Source of the DNA: Novipirellula herctigrandis
Lineage (GTDB): Bacteria; Planctomycetota; Planctomycetia; Pirellulales; Pirellulaceae
DNA length: 64,000 bases
Assembly (NCBI GenBank): GCA_007859835.1
Contig: SJPJ01000001.1
Location: 7,514,147-7,578,146, forward strand
Direction of reading: 5' to 3'
Part shown: one piece after another, positions 42,692-52,036 of the stretch
Layout: every line of letters starts with the position of its first letter
Position numbering within the stretch: position 1 is the stretch's first letter
Notes under the pieces: model-generated
Told to the model about the DNA's origin: nothing
Databases searched by the model: none
What the model saw: only the letters and a program-made list of their open reading frames with translations
Made by a program: the position numbers and the translations under genes

Positions 42692-45091
42692 ATGAGCCCA
42701 ATTCGGATGCGAAATTTCACTCTTAAATTGTTGGTCGGCAGTTGCCTGGCATTATGGATGCTATCGATGGCGACTGCGAAAGTGCAGGCGGCTGCACCGG
42801 AACAAAACCATCTGCGGTTAAGCTATGACAAACCTGCGGAAAGATGGACCGATGCGCTACCGGTTGGAAATGGATCTTTGGGAGCGATGGTTTTCGGGGG
42901 CACAAGCGAAGAGCGAATTCAGTATAACCATGACACGTTGTGGGTAGGCCAACCGCAATCCTATTCGCATCAAGGAGCTTCTGACTACCTATCGAGCATT
43001 CGACAGTTGCTGTTCGATGGAAAGCAAAACGAAGCACACGATTTGGCCATGGAACACTTCATGTCGATTCCGCTTCGCCAAGCTCCGTACCAACCATTCG
43101 GAGATGTTGTTCTTGAGTTTCCTGATGTTGAAGAAGTCTCCAATTATCACCGTGATTTGGATTTGGATGGAGCCTTGGCGACGACTCAATACACATCCGC
43201 CGGTGTCGTTTACTCGCGTTCGGTCATCGCTAGTTTCCCGGATGGGGTCATTGCCGTTCGGATCGTGGCGAATCAACCCGGGAAGGTGAACTTCACTGCG
43301 AAGCTCACCACCCCGCATGAAAAATCACCAATGATCAAAAAGGTCGATGACCGCACACTCGGAATGTCCGGTGTGGTCGATGATTTCCATGTCACCAAGC
43401 AGAATAGAGAAACCCGCTATGAAGGCAAAGTGAAGTTCGAATCCAGGCTTTGTGCTTCGGCCGATGGGGGTTCCGTCGAGGTAACGGATGCAGGTATCGA
43501 AGTGGTAGCAGCGGATTCCGTCGTCCTCTATTTAGCGGCGGCTACAAGTTACGAAAACTTTCAATCCTTAGATGCCGACCCCGCAGCACAATGCGGCAAT
43601 ACACTTAAGCAGATTAAGAACAAGTCTTATGAAGAGATTCTGTCCGCCCATCAAGCGGACCATCGTCGGTTGTTTAGGCGAGTGACGTTCGACTTGGGTG
43701 GCGGCGATTCACGCGACTTGCCTACCAACGAACGGTTGAGTCAATACCAGGCCAATCCTGATCCCGATTTTGTTACCCTGCTGTACCAATATGGTCGCTA
43801 CATGCTGATTGCGTCATCCCGACCGGGCTCGCAAGCGGCCAATCTGCAGGGACTTTGGAATGACAAAAAGATTCCGTCATGGGACTCGAAGTACACGATC
43901 AATATCAATACTGAAATGAATTATTGGCTGGCAGAATTGACCAACCTATCCGAATGCCATGAACCGTTGTTTGATCTTGTTAGTGACCTATCCATTACGG
44001 GAACGGAAGTGGCGCGAGACCATTATGCTGCGAATGGATGGGTAACCCATCACAACACCGATGCATGGCGCGGTGCTGCGCCCATTAATCATTCGAACCA
44101 CGGAGTATGGCCGGTTGGTGGCGCGTGGTTAACGACTCATCTATGGGAACATTATCTGTTCTCCGGCGACAAACGGTTTCTTCAAGAGCAGGCGTACCCA
44201 CTCATGAAGGGTGCTTCGGAATTCTTTCTTGATTATTTGATGGAAGACCCGGTGAATGGAAACGGATGGCTTGTGAGTGGCCCGAGTAATTCGCCCGAGC
44301 GAGGTGGAATGGTAATGGGGCCGACGATGGATCACCAAATCATCCGCCATTTGCTTCAGGCAACGGCTGATGCGGCTGACGTTCTTAGCTGCGATGCACA
44401 ATGGGCAGCAAAACTTCGTACACAGGTTAGTCGAATCGCACCTAACCAAGTGGGTTCTGAAGGACAGTTGAGGGAATGGCTTTACAAAGAAGAGCCCAAG
44501 ACGAACCATCGCCACGTTTCTCACCTTTGGGGACTTCATCCAGGAACGCAAATCACTCCCGATACACCTGAGTTGTTTGAGGCTTGTAAGAAAACTCTCC
44601 AATTTCGAGGCGACGAAGGCACCGGTTGGTCGCGTGCTTGGAAGGTCAATTTTTGGGCTCGACTGCGCGATGGCGACCACATGAATCGCGTTCTAACCGG
44701 TTTCTTTCAGAACACTAGCGTGAACGGGAAAGCGGGCTTTTATAACAACCTGTTTGATGCTCATCCGCCGTTTCAAATTGATGGTAACTTTGGCCTGACA
44801 TCCGGGATTAGTGAGGCGCTGCTGCAATCGCACATGCGTGACGAACAAGGGAACTTTGTTATCGACCTACTACCCGCCCTTCCATCGGCGTGGACGGAGG
44901 GTTCCATTTCTGGCTTACGGGCACGCGGCGGTTTCGAAGTTTCCATCGACTGGGAAAATGGAAAACTCATTCGTGCAGAAATCAAATCCTTGCTAGGCAA
45001 TCCGCTGTGCGTGCGCGAGGCAAATGAGTTCAAGATGCGGCAACCAAAAACCAACGTCGGCGAAATTTACACCGTCAATTCAACGAAGTGA
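42692..45091 (+). CDS. Secreted GH95 alpha-L-fucosidase/alpha-L-galactosidase
   Basis: 799 residues from ATG 42692 (ATG 42707 also possible); signal [28 protein letters not shown]. The N-terminal sandwich opens [48 protein letters not shown], the standard GH95 entry. The (alpha/alpha)6 barrel contains [32 protein letters not shown] with the Asn404-x-Asn406 pair that supports the catalytic water, [44 protein letters not shown] and [14 protein letters not shown] with Asp697. GH95 inverts alpha-1,2-L-fucosides, and some members cleave alpha-L-galactosides, which would suit agar/porphyran. Length matches the family. The next gene, a thioredoxin-hydrolase fusion, starts 83 bases on after a small tandem repeat. 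Confidence 0.92.
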   Translation: MSPIRMRNFTLKLLVGSCLALWMLSMATAKVQAAAPEQNHLRLSYDKPAERWTDALPVGNGSLGAMVFGGTSEERIQYNHDTLWVGQPQSYSHQGASDYLSSIRQLLFDGKQNEAHDLAMEHFMSIPLRQAPYQPFGDVVLEFPDVEEVSNYHRDLDLDGALATTQYTSAGVVYSRSVIASFPDGVIAVRIVANQPGKVNFTAKLTTPHEKSPMIKKVDDRTLGMSGVVDDFHVTKQNRETRYEGKVKFESRLCASADGGSVEVTDAGIEVVAADSVVLYLAAATSYENFQSLDADPAAQCGNTLKQIKNKSYEEILSAHQADHRRLFRRVTFDLGGGDSRDLPTNERLSQYQANPDPDFVTLLYQYGRYMLIASSRPGSQAANLQGLWNDKKIPSWDSKYTININTEMNYWLAELTNLSECHEPLFDLVSDLSITGTEVARDHYAANGWVTHHNTDAWRGAAPINHSNHGVWPVGGAWLTTHLWEHYLFSGDKRFLQEQAYPLMKGASEFFLDYLMEDPVNGNGWLVSGPSNSPERGGMVMGPTMDHQIIRHLLQATADAADVLSCDAQWAAKLRTQVSRIAPNQVGSEGQLREWLYKEEPKTNHRHVSHLWGLHPGTQITPDTPELFEACKKTLQFRGDEGTGWSRAWKVNFWARLRDGDHMNRVLTGFFQNTSVNGKAGFYNNLFDAHPPFQIDGNFGLTSGISEALLQSHMRDEQGNFVIDLLPALPSAWTEGSISGLRARGGFEVSIDWENGKLIRAEIKSLLGNPLCVREANEFKMRQPKTNVGEIYTVNSTK

Positions 45092-45110
45092 CCGCAGCGG
45101 TTTGTGGTCA

Positions 45111-45161
45111 TTGAAGTCACCTTGAAATTGAAGTCACCTTGAAATTGAAGTCACCTTGAAA
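45111..45161 (+). repeat. 17-bp tandem repeat after GH95
   Basis: Three identical units TTGAAGTCACCTTGAAA (45111, 45128, 45145) and the start of a fourth, 19 bases after the GH95 stop and just before the next ATG at 45175. Confidence 0.9.
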
Positions 45162-45174
45162 TTGAAATAAGCGA

Positions 45175-47064
45175 ATGCGAAATCGGAATCAAAGGTTCGG
45201 TGTGTGGTTGTCAGTCACATTGGCATGTTGGATGTCCTGTGTTGCTATGACTGGCAAACGTGCAAATGCGCAAACGGCAAGTATTGAAAACCTTCGGACG
45301 GAAGGAGCGTTTGGTTTTCCAGCGAATTTGGCAACGACACTTTGCGATTCCGACGATCTACGCGTTCAGGTTTGCAACGATGAGCAGAGTTTGGTGGTTC
45401 AGGCCATCGTTTGGAAAGACAGTAGTGACGCATTGGGTGAAACAAGTGACGGACGCGCGATCGGTGATCGCTCTAGCCTATTGATCGATGTCGATTTCGA
45501 TGAAAAGCAAACCGCGGAGCTTGATCGAACCTATTCTCTTAATCCGTGGCCTGTAAGGCCCGGCCTTCAATACACGATTCCCTACAAGCAAGGCTCGTCT
45601 CATATTCTCGGCGATTCAAAAGGACATGGATCGATTCGCTATGTCACCGTTTCGGATGGCAAAAAGGTCCGGGTCGATTCCTACGTGATTCCGCTCGCCG
45701 AAATCAAAGCCGAAACGGGAAAGCCTATCGGCATCGCCTTCATGGCCACTTCGGCGTCTCCTGAATTCATCGTGAACTCAATCGACTTTACGACTGATCG
45801 GCAGCGATACTATGCGTTCAATCTTCCGTACAAAGACTTTGACGTAGTGACCTTGGTCTCAGGTGCAGAGTCAATCGATGTGAGCAAGGTCCCCTCAGGT
45901 CGCAAAGACCAGAAGAGAGCCGAGAAGCCAAAGGTGAAACCGCTATTGAAGATCGGTGCCGTTCCTGGCGCGCTTACCGCGGAGCAGTGGCTCAATACAG
46001 ACAGCGCACCGACGCTAAAAAGTCTGAAGGGAAAGGTAGTCTTGATCGACTTTTGGGCGACTTGGTGTGTTCCCTGTGTTGCAGGTATTCCGCATCTGAA
46101 TGAACTTTACGAGAAGCACAAAGATGAGGGACTTCAAATTATCGGATTTACCGATCAAAGCCGAAAAGGCATCGAAGAGTTCCAGAAGAACGTGAAAATG
46201 GACTACCCCGTAGGAGTCGGCAGCGAACTAGGTGCTGAATTCGGAGTGAAGGGACTTCCGCATCTGTTCTTGATCGGTCGCGATGGAAAGCTGGTTTGGG
46301 AAGGATTGCCAAACGATGAAGCATTTGAAAAAACACTCGCAGATGCATTGGATGCGAATGTGGAGACCCCGGCTGAAACGAACCATGACAAACCAAGCTT
46401 AGATCCTGGTGCGACGTTCTCGTTGGATTTCCCAAAACTCGGCAAGACGTGGCGAGGGGAGTCCACGAAGGCGGGCGTTTACATCCCCGACGATTATATT
46501 TCTGAAAAAAAGTTTCCCTTGTTCGTCTGGTTTGGCGGTGGAGCAGGAACAGATGATCCAAAAAAGGCAATTGCGATCACAGGTGGTAGTGGTTTTGTGT
46601 GCTTAGCCGTTCCGTATAGGAGCGATGATGATGGGGAAAGTGGCGGTTGGCAGACGCCATGGTCGTTTTACAAAACCATTTTTGACAAACTTGAATCGAT
46701 TGTCCCAAACATCGATTCCCAGCGACGCGTTTGCGGCGGTCACTCGTCAGGCGGTGCCGCGATCATGTACCAAATCGGAAACTCCGAAGAGTCATTTCAA
46801 GACTACTTTTTTGCGTTTATGCCAGGTGGAGCAGGTTGGCCGATGGGTGGGTTGGCGACGATCAAGGGCCGACCGATGCTGGCCCTAATGGGAGAGAACG
46901 ACAAACGACTCCCGAACTTCAAGAAGCTCGAAGAGGAGGCCCGTGCAGCGGAGATTGACTTCCAACTTTTGCTGTTTAAAGACACGGGTCACAAAATGCC
47001 GGCGGAGTATCACGGGGAAATCCGCGAGTGGATGGTAAAGAACGTGGTTACACGCGATCGATAG
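45175..47064 (+). CDS. Exported fusion: CBM-like domain + TlpA-type thioredoxin + alpha/beta-hydrolase
   Basis: 629 residues; signal MRNRNQRFGVWLSVTLACWMSCVAMTGKRANA. Residues ~40-230 form a sandwich of CBM9/DOMON type (LRVQVCNDEQSLVVQAIVWKDSS, YVIPLAEIKAETGKPIGIAFMAT). A thioredoxin domain of TlpA type spans ~260-400, with VVLIDFWATWCVPCVAGIPHLNELYEKH (Cys298 and Cys301) and GVKGLPHLFLIGRDGKLVWEG. The C-terminal ~220 residues are an alpha/beta-hydrolase: FPLFVWFGGGAG, RVCGGHSSGGAAIMYQ (nucleophile Ser524), PMLALMGENDKR and DTGHKMP (His). The domains are collinear in one intact frame. The protein may cleave glycan-linked esters while carrying a redox domain; the combination is uncommon. It follows GH95 on the same strand. 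Confidence 0.8.
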   Translation: MRNRNQRFGVWLSVTLACWMSCVAMTGKRANAQTASIENLRTEGAFGFPANLATTLCDSDDLRVQVCNDEQSLVVQAIVWKDSSDALGETSDGRAIGDRSSLLIDVDFDEKQTAELDRTYSLNPWPVRPGLQYTIPYKQGSSHILGDSKGHGSIRYVTVSDGKKVRVDSYVIPLAEIKAETGKPIGIAFMATSASPEFIVNSIDFTTDRQRYYAFNLPYKDFDVVTLVSGAESIDVSKVPSGRKDQKRAEKPKVKPLLKIGAVPGALTAEQWLNTDSAPTLKSLKGKVVLIDFWATWCVPCVAGIPHLNELYEKHKDEGLQIIGFTDQSRKGIEEFQKNVKMDYPVGVGSELGAEFGVKGLPHLFLIGRDGKLVWEGLPNDEAFEKTLADALDANVETPAETNHDKPSLDPGATFSLDFPKLGKTWRGESTKAGVYIPDDYISEKKFPLFVWFGGGAGTDDPKKAIAITGGSGFVCLAVPYRSDDDGESGGWQTPWSFYKTIFDKLESIVPNIDSQRRVCGGHSSGGAAIMYQIGNSEESFQDYFFAFMPGGAGWPMGGLATIKGRPMLALMGENDKRLPNFKKLEEEARAAEIDFQLLLFKDTGHKMPAEYHGEIREWMVKNVVTRDR

Positions 47065-47161
47065 CGGCACGTCGAAATCGTTGTTCGCGTCCGGATTCTT
47101 TATTGATTTGCAGGGCAGTATCTAGCAGGAACCGGCCGACCGCATCTGTACCGGAAAGGGA

Positions 47162-48052
47162 TTAGGCAGCGCCATTATCGCGGAGTTTCTCTTGGAACGT
47201 ACTCCAAAATTCCATGTCTTTCGTATACCGATCGGGATCCATTTGGTTCTTGAAGTAGTCCAAATAGTCCATCCAGTTTTGGGTCACTTCCACGAACGAG
47301 TAGTCCTCGGCGTTCATCGGGTTGACGAAATCCGGATCGCCTGGCGAGCGTGCGTGCGAGAATCTACCATCGGCATCGAAAACCATGTTCGACGTCAGAA
47401 CGGGTAGTTTCATTTCAAGTTCGTAGATCATCCGCTCTTGTATTGGCATTCCGTCGGTCGCCTGTTCCCATGCCAATGCAACCTCCGTAGGCGTCGTGCT
47501 ATCCGGGAAACGCAGTCCATAGGAAATACCCGACTGGGTCAAACCATCCTTGTTAAGGTCAACTTGAGCTGCGGGCGGAATCAATAGATTCAACGCACCC
47601 TCTTCGGTGAGTGAGTCAACTCGGATAGGGTCGGCAAGCCAATGTGCGTTTTGAACTGCTTTGAGTTCGTCTTCGGAGATGCCGCTGAGGAACGATTTTG
47701 GATCAACGTACGCGCCTTCGTCGTATGCCTTCTTCAAGACATTGCCAAAATTTTCTCCAAGGTCGCGGGGGGCTTCGTCGCTGGCGTATCGTCCAAGTTG
47801 CTCCGTTTGATACCAACGGTTCCACGACTCTTGAACACGGATGTTCAATGGCTCGGACGTGTCAGTGATCTCGGCGGACGCAGTAATGTCGGCAGACGCA
47901 TAGCCTTGCCGTCCCGCATTTCGCAGTACCTCACTAAAAACATTTTGGACGTTCTTGTCCTGTGCACGACGAGTTTGCTGGAGCGTCATCACGCTGGTGG
48001 GCTGATCACGGATTTGCACTGCAATTTTCTCTCCAATTGTCAAACGACTCAT
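47162..48052 (-). CDS. Orphan soluble protein, unknown function
   Basis: 296 residues with no signal peptide or membrane segment (MSRLTIGEKIAVQIRDQPTSVM...). It is acidic and mostly helical, with the stretches VFSEVLRNAGRQGYASADITASAEI, AQVDLNKDGLTQSGI (a loop with EF-hand-like DxNxDG spacing) and DPDFVNPMNAEDYSFVEVTQNWMDYLDYFKNQ. No family recognised. It stands between the convergent fusion protein gene (98 bases) and the HEAT-repeat gene on the same strand (192 bases). The uniform codon use and length support a real gene. Confidence 0.65.
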   Translation of the reverse strand: MSRLTIGEKIAVQIRDQPTSVMTLQQTRRAQDKNVQNVFSEVLRNAGRQGYASADITASAEITDTSEPLNIRVQESWNRWYQTEQLGRYASDEAPRDLGENFGNVLKKAYDEGAYVDPKSFLSGISEDELKAVQNAHWLADPIRVDSLTEEGALNLLIPPAAQVDLNKDGLTQSGISYGLRFPDSTTPTEVALAWEQATDGMPIQERMIYELEMKLPVLTSNMVFDADGRFSHARSPGDPDFVNPMNAEDYSFVEVTQNWMDYLDYFKNQMDPDRYTKDMEFWSTFQEKLRDNGAA

Positions 48053-48244
48053 TGAGAATCATCGGCATTGGAGGTGCCTGCCAATCGGGGAATTGGTAGG
48101 ATTATGCGGATATTGTTGGCAAATCGGTAACGAACGGCTCGGTGCATTTCCAGTCTTTTCCCATCGGGCACACACGCATTGGGCATGATTGCCAAGGACG
48201 CCGGTGGACGGAAAGAGTCAACCGGCGTCTCGAATGCGTCCGTT

Positions 48245-50368
48245 TTATTTCGGCACAGGCAGCACAATCGTAGCGTTCTCAGCTAGCGAAACTTCGCCTT
48301 GTTTGCCGTCGATGCGATACTTGATCTTCAACTGCTTCACGATTCCATCAGCTGGGTCGCCGCCAAAACTTTCGTTGTAGCTGGTGCTGGGCAGGAAGAT
48401 GATGCGATAGTTTTTGGCGTATTTGCTTAGGGTCGCTGTGACGTCCTTGGTTTTGGTGCCAGCGCCATAAACAGCCTCGACAATCTCAAGCTTGACTGGC
48501 TTTTGTCCAGCTTGCGCCAGTGCTTTACCAAGGTCCGCTCGGTTGATGTCTTTGCTGGCCATTGCCAACACGACCAACATGGCTTGGTCTTTTAGAGCCG
48601 GGACCTTGGATGCCTCCAAGGCGATCGCTTGCATCTCCTCACTGGGATAACGAAGCAGCACTTCGAGAACCAACTGTTTGTCTGTGTCGCGAGTGGCGGT
48701 TTTCAACGCCGTGCGGCACATCTCAGTCCGTTGTTCAGCGGGCATGTCAAATTGTCGAGCGATCCGGATGTAGGCTCGGATCGATCGGATCTTGAGTCGT
48801 CCATCGTCGGTGGAGTTATGAAGATCGAGAAGGATCGGTGCGGCGTCCACCGATTTCCATTGTCCCAAGACGCGGAATCCTTCGTTGCGGAGTTGCGTGT
48901 CGTTGGATCGGGCTGCGGCGGTGACCGCTTTTAACGACGATGCCCCGCCGACGACATTCAGCGTATCAAGGATTCTACCCTTCACGTCCCCGTCGGCTGT
49001 ACGTAGCGCCGTGGCAAGTTGTGCGGCGGCGGCTTCTCGATCGACCGAACGCAGGCAAACATCACGAAGTGCATTGTCTAAAGCAGCGGCTTCCTTGTCG
49101 TCTTTGACAGGTCCCAGCCGCGCGATCAACTTTGGCAAATTAGCCGTGTCGATTGTAGCACCCAGACTGGCCAAGGCAGCAGTACGGACCGAAGAATCGT
49201 CATCGTCCACAGCCTTCCAAAGCGCCGGGATTGCAGCAGCAGTGCGCCGACGGCCGGCCAAATCGATCAGCACGATCCGCATTTTTCCTTGGGCCTCGGA
49301 CAATCGACCGGCGACTTGATCGTCAACGGAATTGCCTTGCAGGATTTCCAGTGATTCAATCGCGGCTTGAGATATTTCAGCATTTCCCTCCACTGCTGCA
49401 TTTAGCAGCGCGGGAACACACGACTCGTCGCCGACACGCTTTAAGACTCGGAATGCGACGATGCGAAGTTGCTCGTCATCGCTTTGCATTGCCTGGAGCA
49501 CGGCTGGCAACAATCGAGCTTCGCCACGATTGGCGAGTGCCATGATCAGCAGTCCCTGACGCTTTGGCGACGCGTTGGAAAGTTCTGCCAAGATTGCATC
49601 GGTTACCCCTGCATTTTTTGATTCCATCGCAGCACGTACGGCCGCCGCAGCGAGTGCTTCGTCCGACCCTTTGATTGCCTCGGTCAGTAGTGCAATACCA
49701 TCGCTGTCGGGTGAGAGGATCGCGCCTCGTAACGCCGCCGCACGGACCTGGACCGGTGCGTTCGATAGATCCCTCAAACGATCGTAGATGGATCTTGCTG
49801 CCTCACTTTGTTCGGTTGCTTGCAATGCCTCGGCACAACGAAGAAGCCCTTCGCAGATGGCACGTTGGTTGGAATCGGAGGCCTCCGGTAATGCCTTTTC
49901 CAAAGCTTCGCTGGCTTTGAGAGTACCGATGTTACCCAACGCTCGGGCGGCGGCCTGATTGACGGCCTGATTGACGCCGGGCTCGTTGAGCAAGGCGGCC
50001 AAAGCGACTACCGATTCCGTATCACGCCTGGCACCGAGGCTGCCGATCACGCCAAGTAGCGGTTGGCCCGTGACCTCGCCAAGTGCATTTCGCAACGCAT
50101 CGTCAACCGATGAATCGCGGATGTTTTCCAGGGCGTATCGTGCCATGTGTGAGAGCTTCTCGTCTCCCAGCATCTTCGCCAATGTGGGAACCGCATCCTT
50201 CGTCGCGACGCGTGCTAATTCGCGGCACGTAGCAGACTTTTCTTGCAGCGTCGCGTTGGAGTCGAGCACGGCGAGCAATTTATCTTGTTGCGCGAAGGAT
50301 AAAGTCGAGGCGTTGGCCAAGAGAATGGCGGTGAGAAGCAAAAATTTGTTTAGAGTGCTGTTCCACAT
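48245..50368 (-). CDS. Exported HEAT-repeat protein
   Basis: 707 residues; signal MWNSTLNKFLLLTAILLANASTLSFAQ. The rest is a solenoid of roughly 30-residue HEAT/PBS-lyase-like units, e.g. KDAVPTLAKMLGDEKLSHMARYALENI, DTESVVALAALLNEPGVNQAVNQAAARALGNIG, EQLRIVAFRVLKRVGDESCVPALLNAAVEGNAEISQAAIESLEIL, AIPALWKAVDDDDSSVRTAALASLGA. No enzymatic motif is visible. Such planctomycete proteins are scaffolds or adaptors in the cell envelope, sometimes next to heme-c or oxidoreductase genes; here the neighbours are a Gfo/Idh/MocA gene upstream (136 bases) and the orphan protein downstream. Its partner cannot be named. Confidence 0.85.
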   Translation of the reverse strand: MWNSTLNKFLLLTAILLANASTLSFAQQDKLLAVLDSNATLQEKSATCRELARVATKDAVPTLAKMLGDEKLSHMARYALENIRDSSVDDALRNALGEVTGQPLLGVIGSLGARRDTESVVALAALLNEPGVNQAVNQAAARALGNIGTLKASEALEKALPEASDSNQRAICEGLLRCAEALQATEQSEAARSIYDRLRDLSNAPVQVRAAALRGAILSPDSDGIALLTEAIKGSDEALAAAAVRAAMESKNAGVTDAILAELSNASPKRQGLLIMALANRGEARLLPAVLQAMQSDDEQLRIVAFRVLKRVGDESCVPALLNAAVEGNAEISQAAIESLEILQGNSVDDQVAGRLSEAQGKMRIVLIDLAGRRRTAAAIPALWKAVDDDDSSVRTAALASLGATIDTANLPKLIARLGPVKDDKEAAALDNALRDVCLRSVDREAAAAQLATALRTADGDVKGRILDTLNVVGGASSLKAVTAAARSNDTQLRNEGFRVLGQWKSVDAAPILLDLHNSTDDGRLKIRSIRAYIRIARQFDMPAEQRTEMCRTALKTATRDTDKQLVLEVLLRYPSEEMQAIALEASKVPALKDQAMLVVLAMASKDINRADLGKALAQAGQKPVKLEIVEAVYGAGTKTKDVTATLSKYAKNYRIIFLPSTSYNESFGGDPADGIVKQLKIKYRIDGKQGEVSLAENATIVLPVPK

Positions 50369-50504
50369 TGGGGGAATTCCGAATGACGGGTGGGGGGAAG
50401 GAAAGAGGCAGGAGCAATGGCAGTCAACACATGGGATCGGACAACAGGCGGGTGAGTTCGATTGAACCGACTTGGACCTATCCCACGTTTAGTTTGGGCC
50501 AGGG

Positions 50505-51818
50505 CTAAATCACATACGGTTCCCGCATGGCTCGTGAGCGAAGGCGATTGGCTTCGTCGTCACCAACGAATTCTTCTTTGATGGGATCGAACTTAAGGCT
50601 ACGTTTGAGCCACATGCAAATATTGGCGGCGTGCACGGTCGTCATGCTATGGTGCATGACTTCGGGATTGGCAACGGTGCGTTCGCGGCTACGGACACAG
50701 TCAAGGAAATTTTGCATATGGTCGAGGGAACGCCCTGTCCGGCCAACGTACTCGCCAATGACGCGATTGTACTCACCAAGTAGGCCCGGCGAGGAGACGT
50801 CGGGCTGCGAATAGCCGTCGGCGGCTGCGGCCCATCCTTCGGTTCCATCAAACCGTTCGCCACAGGAACCGTGCCAATACTTGTTCCCGCGAGAAAGGAT
50901 CATACGCACGCCATTGGCAAAGTGAGTTACCATTCCATCGCCGCTGTCATTGGCGACATATTCGTACTCGATCGGCGACAATTCGCTGCATCCGAGTCCA
51001 GCCTGCGCCTGAGCGAACGTATGTGCTCCCCATTCTCCGATGCAACTGGTGTGGAAATCGTAATGGCCTCGCCAACCGCCCGCAACATACTCGGGGTTGT
51101 AGGGACGCCAGGGGCATGCGCCTAACCAAGCATTCCAATCGACTTCTTCTTTGGGGGGCTGGGCGACGGCTGGCAGCCAATCGTGACGCATCTCGGCCGC
51201 ATCCCAAGGAGCAATATGGGCGTAGGCCGTATGAATCTCGCCCAAACGACCGCTCCGGGCCATTTCGATACAGAACACGTGGTTCGGTTCACTCAATCGC
51301 TGCGTGCCCGTTTGATAGACGCGACCGTAGCGGCGGGCCGTTTCCACGACGGATCGTCCTTCTGCGACCGTCATGCACGAGGGCTTTTCGGTATAGACGT
51401 CTTTACCGCTGCGCATCGCTAAAATCGAAGCCAACGCGTGCCAGCGATCGCCCGTGGCAATAAGCACGGCTTCGATGTCGGGACGCGAATCAAGAAAACC
51501 ATTGATTTCCGGGTACATCGCACAATCCTTTGTGCCATATTCATTGTCAACATGATCCTTGATTGCCAATCGCTGTTTCTTTTGCAGGTCACAGATAGCG
51601 ACAAATTGAACGGCTGGTTGCCGCATCAGCCATCGCAGATCGTGCATGCCACGATGTTGGATACCGATAGCGCCAACAACAATTCGGTCGCTCGGCGGCA
51701 CCGCGCCTCCATTGCCCAGCGCGGAAGCGGGAACGAAATAGGGCGCGGCCACCGCGGCGCTTACGCCAGTTGTCGTCTTGAGGAATTGGCGGCGCGAAAG
51801 AGGCGACTTTTGTGGCAT
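50505..51818 (-). CDS. Exported Gfo/Idh/MocA family oxidoreductase (Tat substrate)
   Basis: 437 residues from the ATG at 51818, which puts the twin-arginine motif SRRQFLK at residues 8-14 (MPQKSPLSRRQFLKTTTGVSAAVAAPYF); the longer frame would bury it. The Rossmann domain shows IVVGAIGIQHRGMHDLRWL and FVAICDLQKKQR, then VLIATGDRWHALASILAMRSGKDVYTEKPSCMTVAEG with the EKP motif that carries the catalytic Lys, and the substrate domain RVYQTGTQRLSEPNHVFCIEMARSGRLGEI. The family uses NAD(P) to oxidise sugars or their derivatives; exported members are frequent in planctomycetes. Substrate unknown. The 5' flank leads into two insertion sequences. Confidence 0.9.
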   Translation of the reverse strand: MPQKSPLSRRQFLKTTTGVSAAVAAPYFVPASALGNGGAVPPSDRIVVGAIGIQHRGMHDLRWLMRQPAVQFVAICDLQKKQRLAIKDHVDNEYGTKDCAMYPEINGFLDSRPDIEAVLIATGDRWHALASILAMRSGKDVYTEKPSCMTVAEGRSVVETARRYGRVYQTGTQRLSEPNHVFCIEMARSGRLGEIHTAYAHIAPWDAAEMRHDWLPAVAQPPKEEVDWNAWLGACPWRPYNPEYVAGGWRGHYDFHTSCIGEWGAHTFAQAQAGLGCSELSPIEYEYVANDSGDGMVTHFANGVRMILSRGNKYWHGSCGERFDGTEGWAAAADGYSQPDVSSPGLLGEYNRVIGEYVGRTGRSLDHMQNFLDCVRSRERTVANPEVMHHSMTTVHAANICMWLKRSLKFDPIKEEFVGDDEANRLRSRAMREPYVI

Positions 51819-52036
51819 TGTGTTTGTCCTTCGAGAGAATTGGCGGGGGATCGGGCAAGAGCTTCTTCGGAAGCGGCCGATCAACGGAGGGGATTATTCG
51901 CTTGGACGCGTTGAAAGAACATTTTGGTGGGAACCACGCGAAGTAGTCGCATGGCTATCGTAACCATTAGAGTCGCTGAACTGTGAAGTTTCAAGCATTC
52001 GGTACAGGAGTGTCTGACCAAACTTTCTGGACGATT

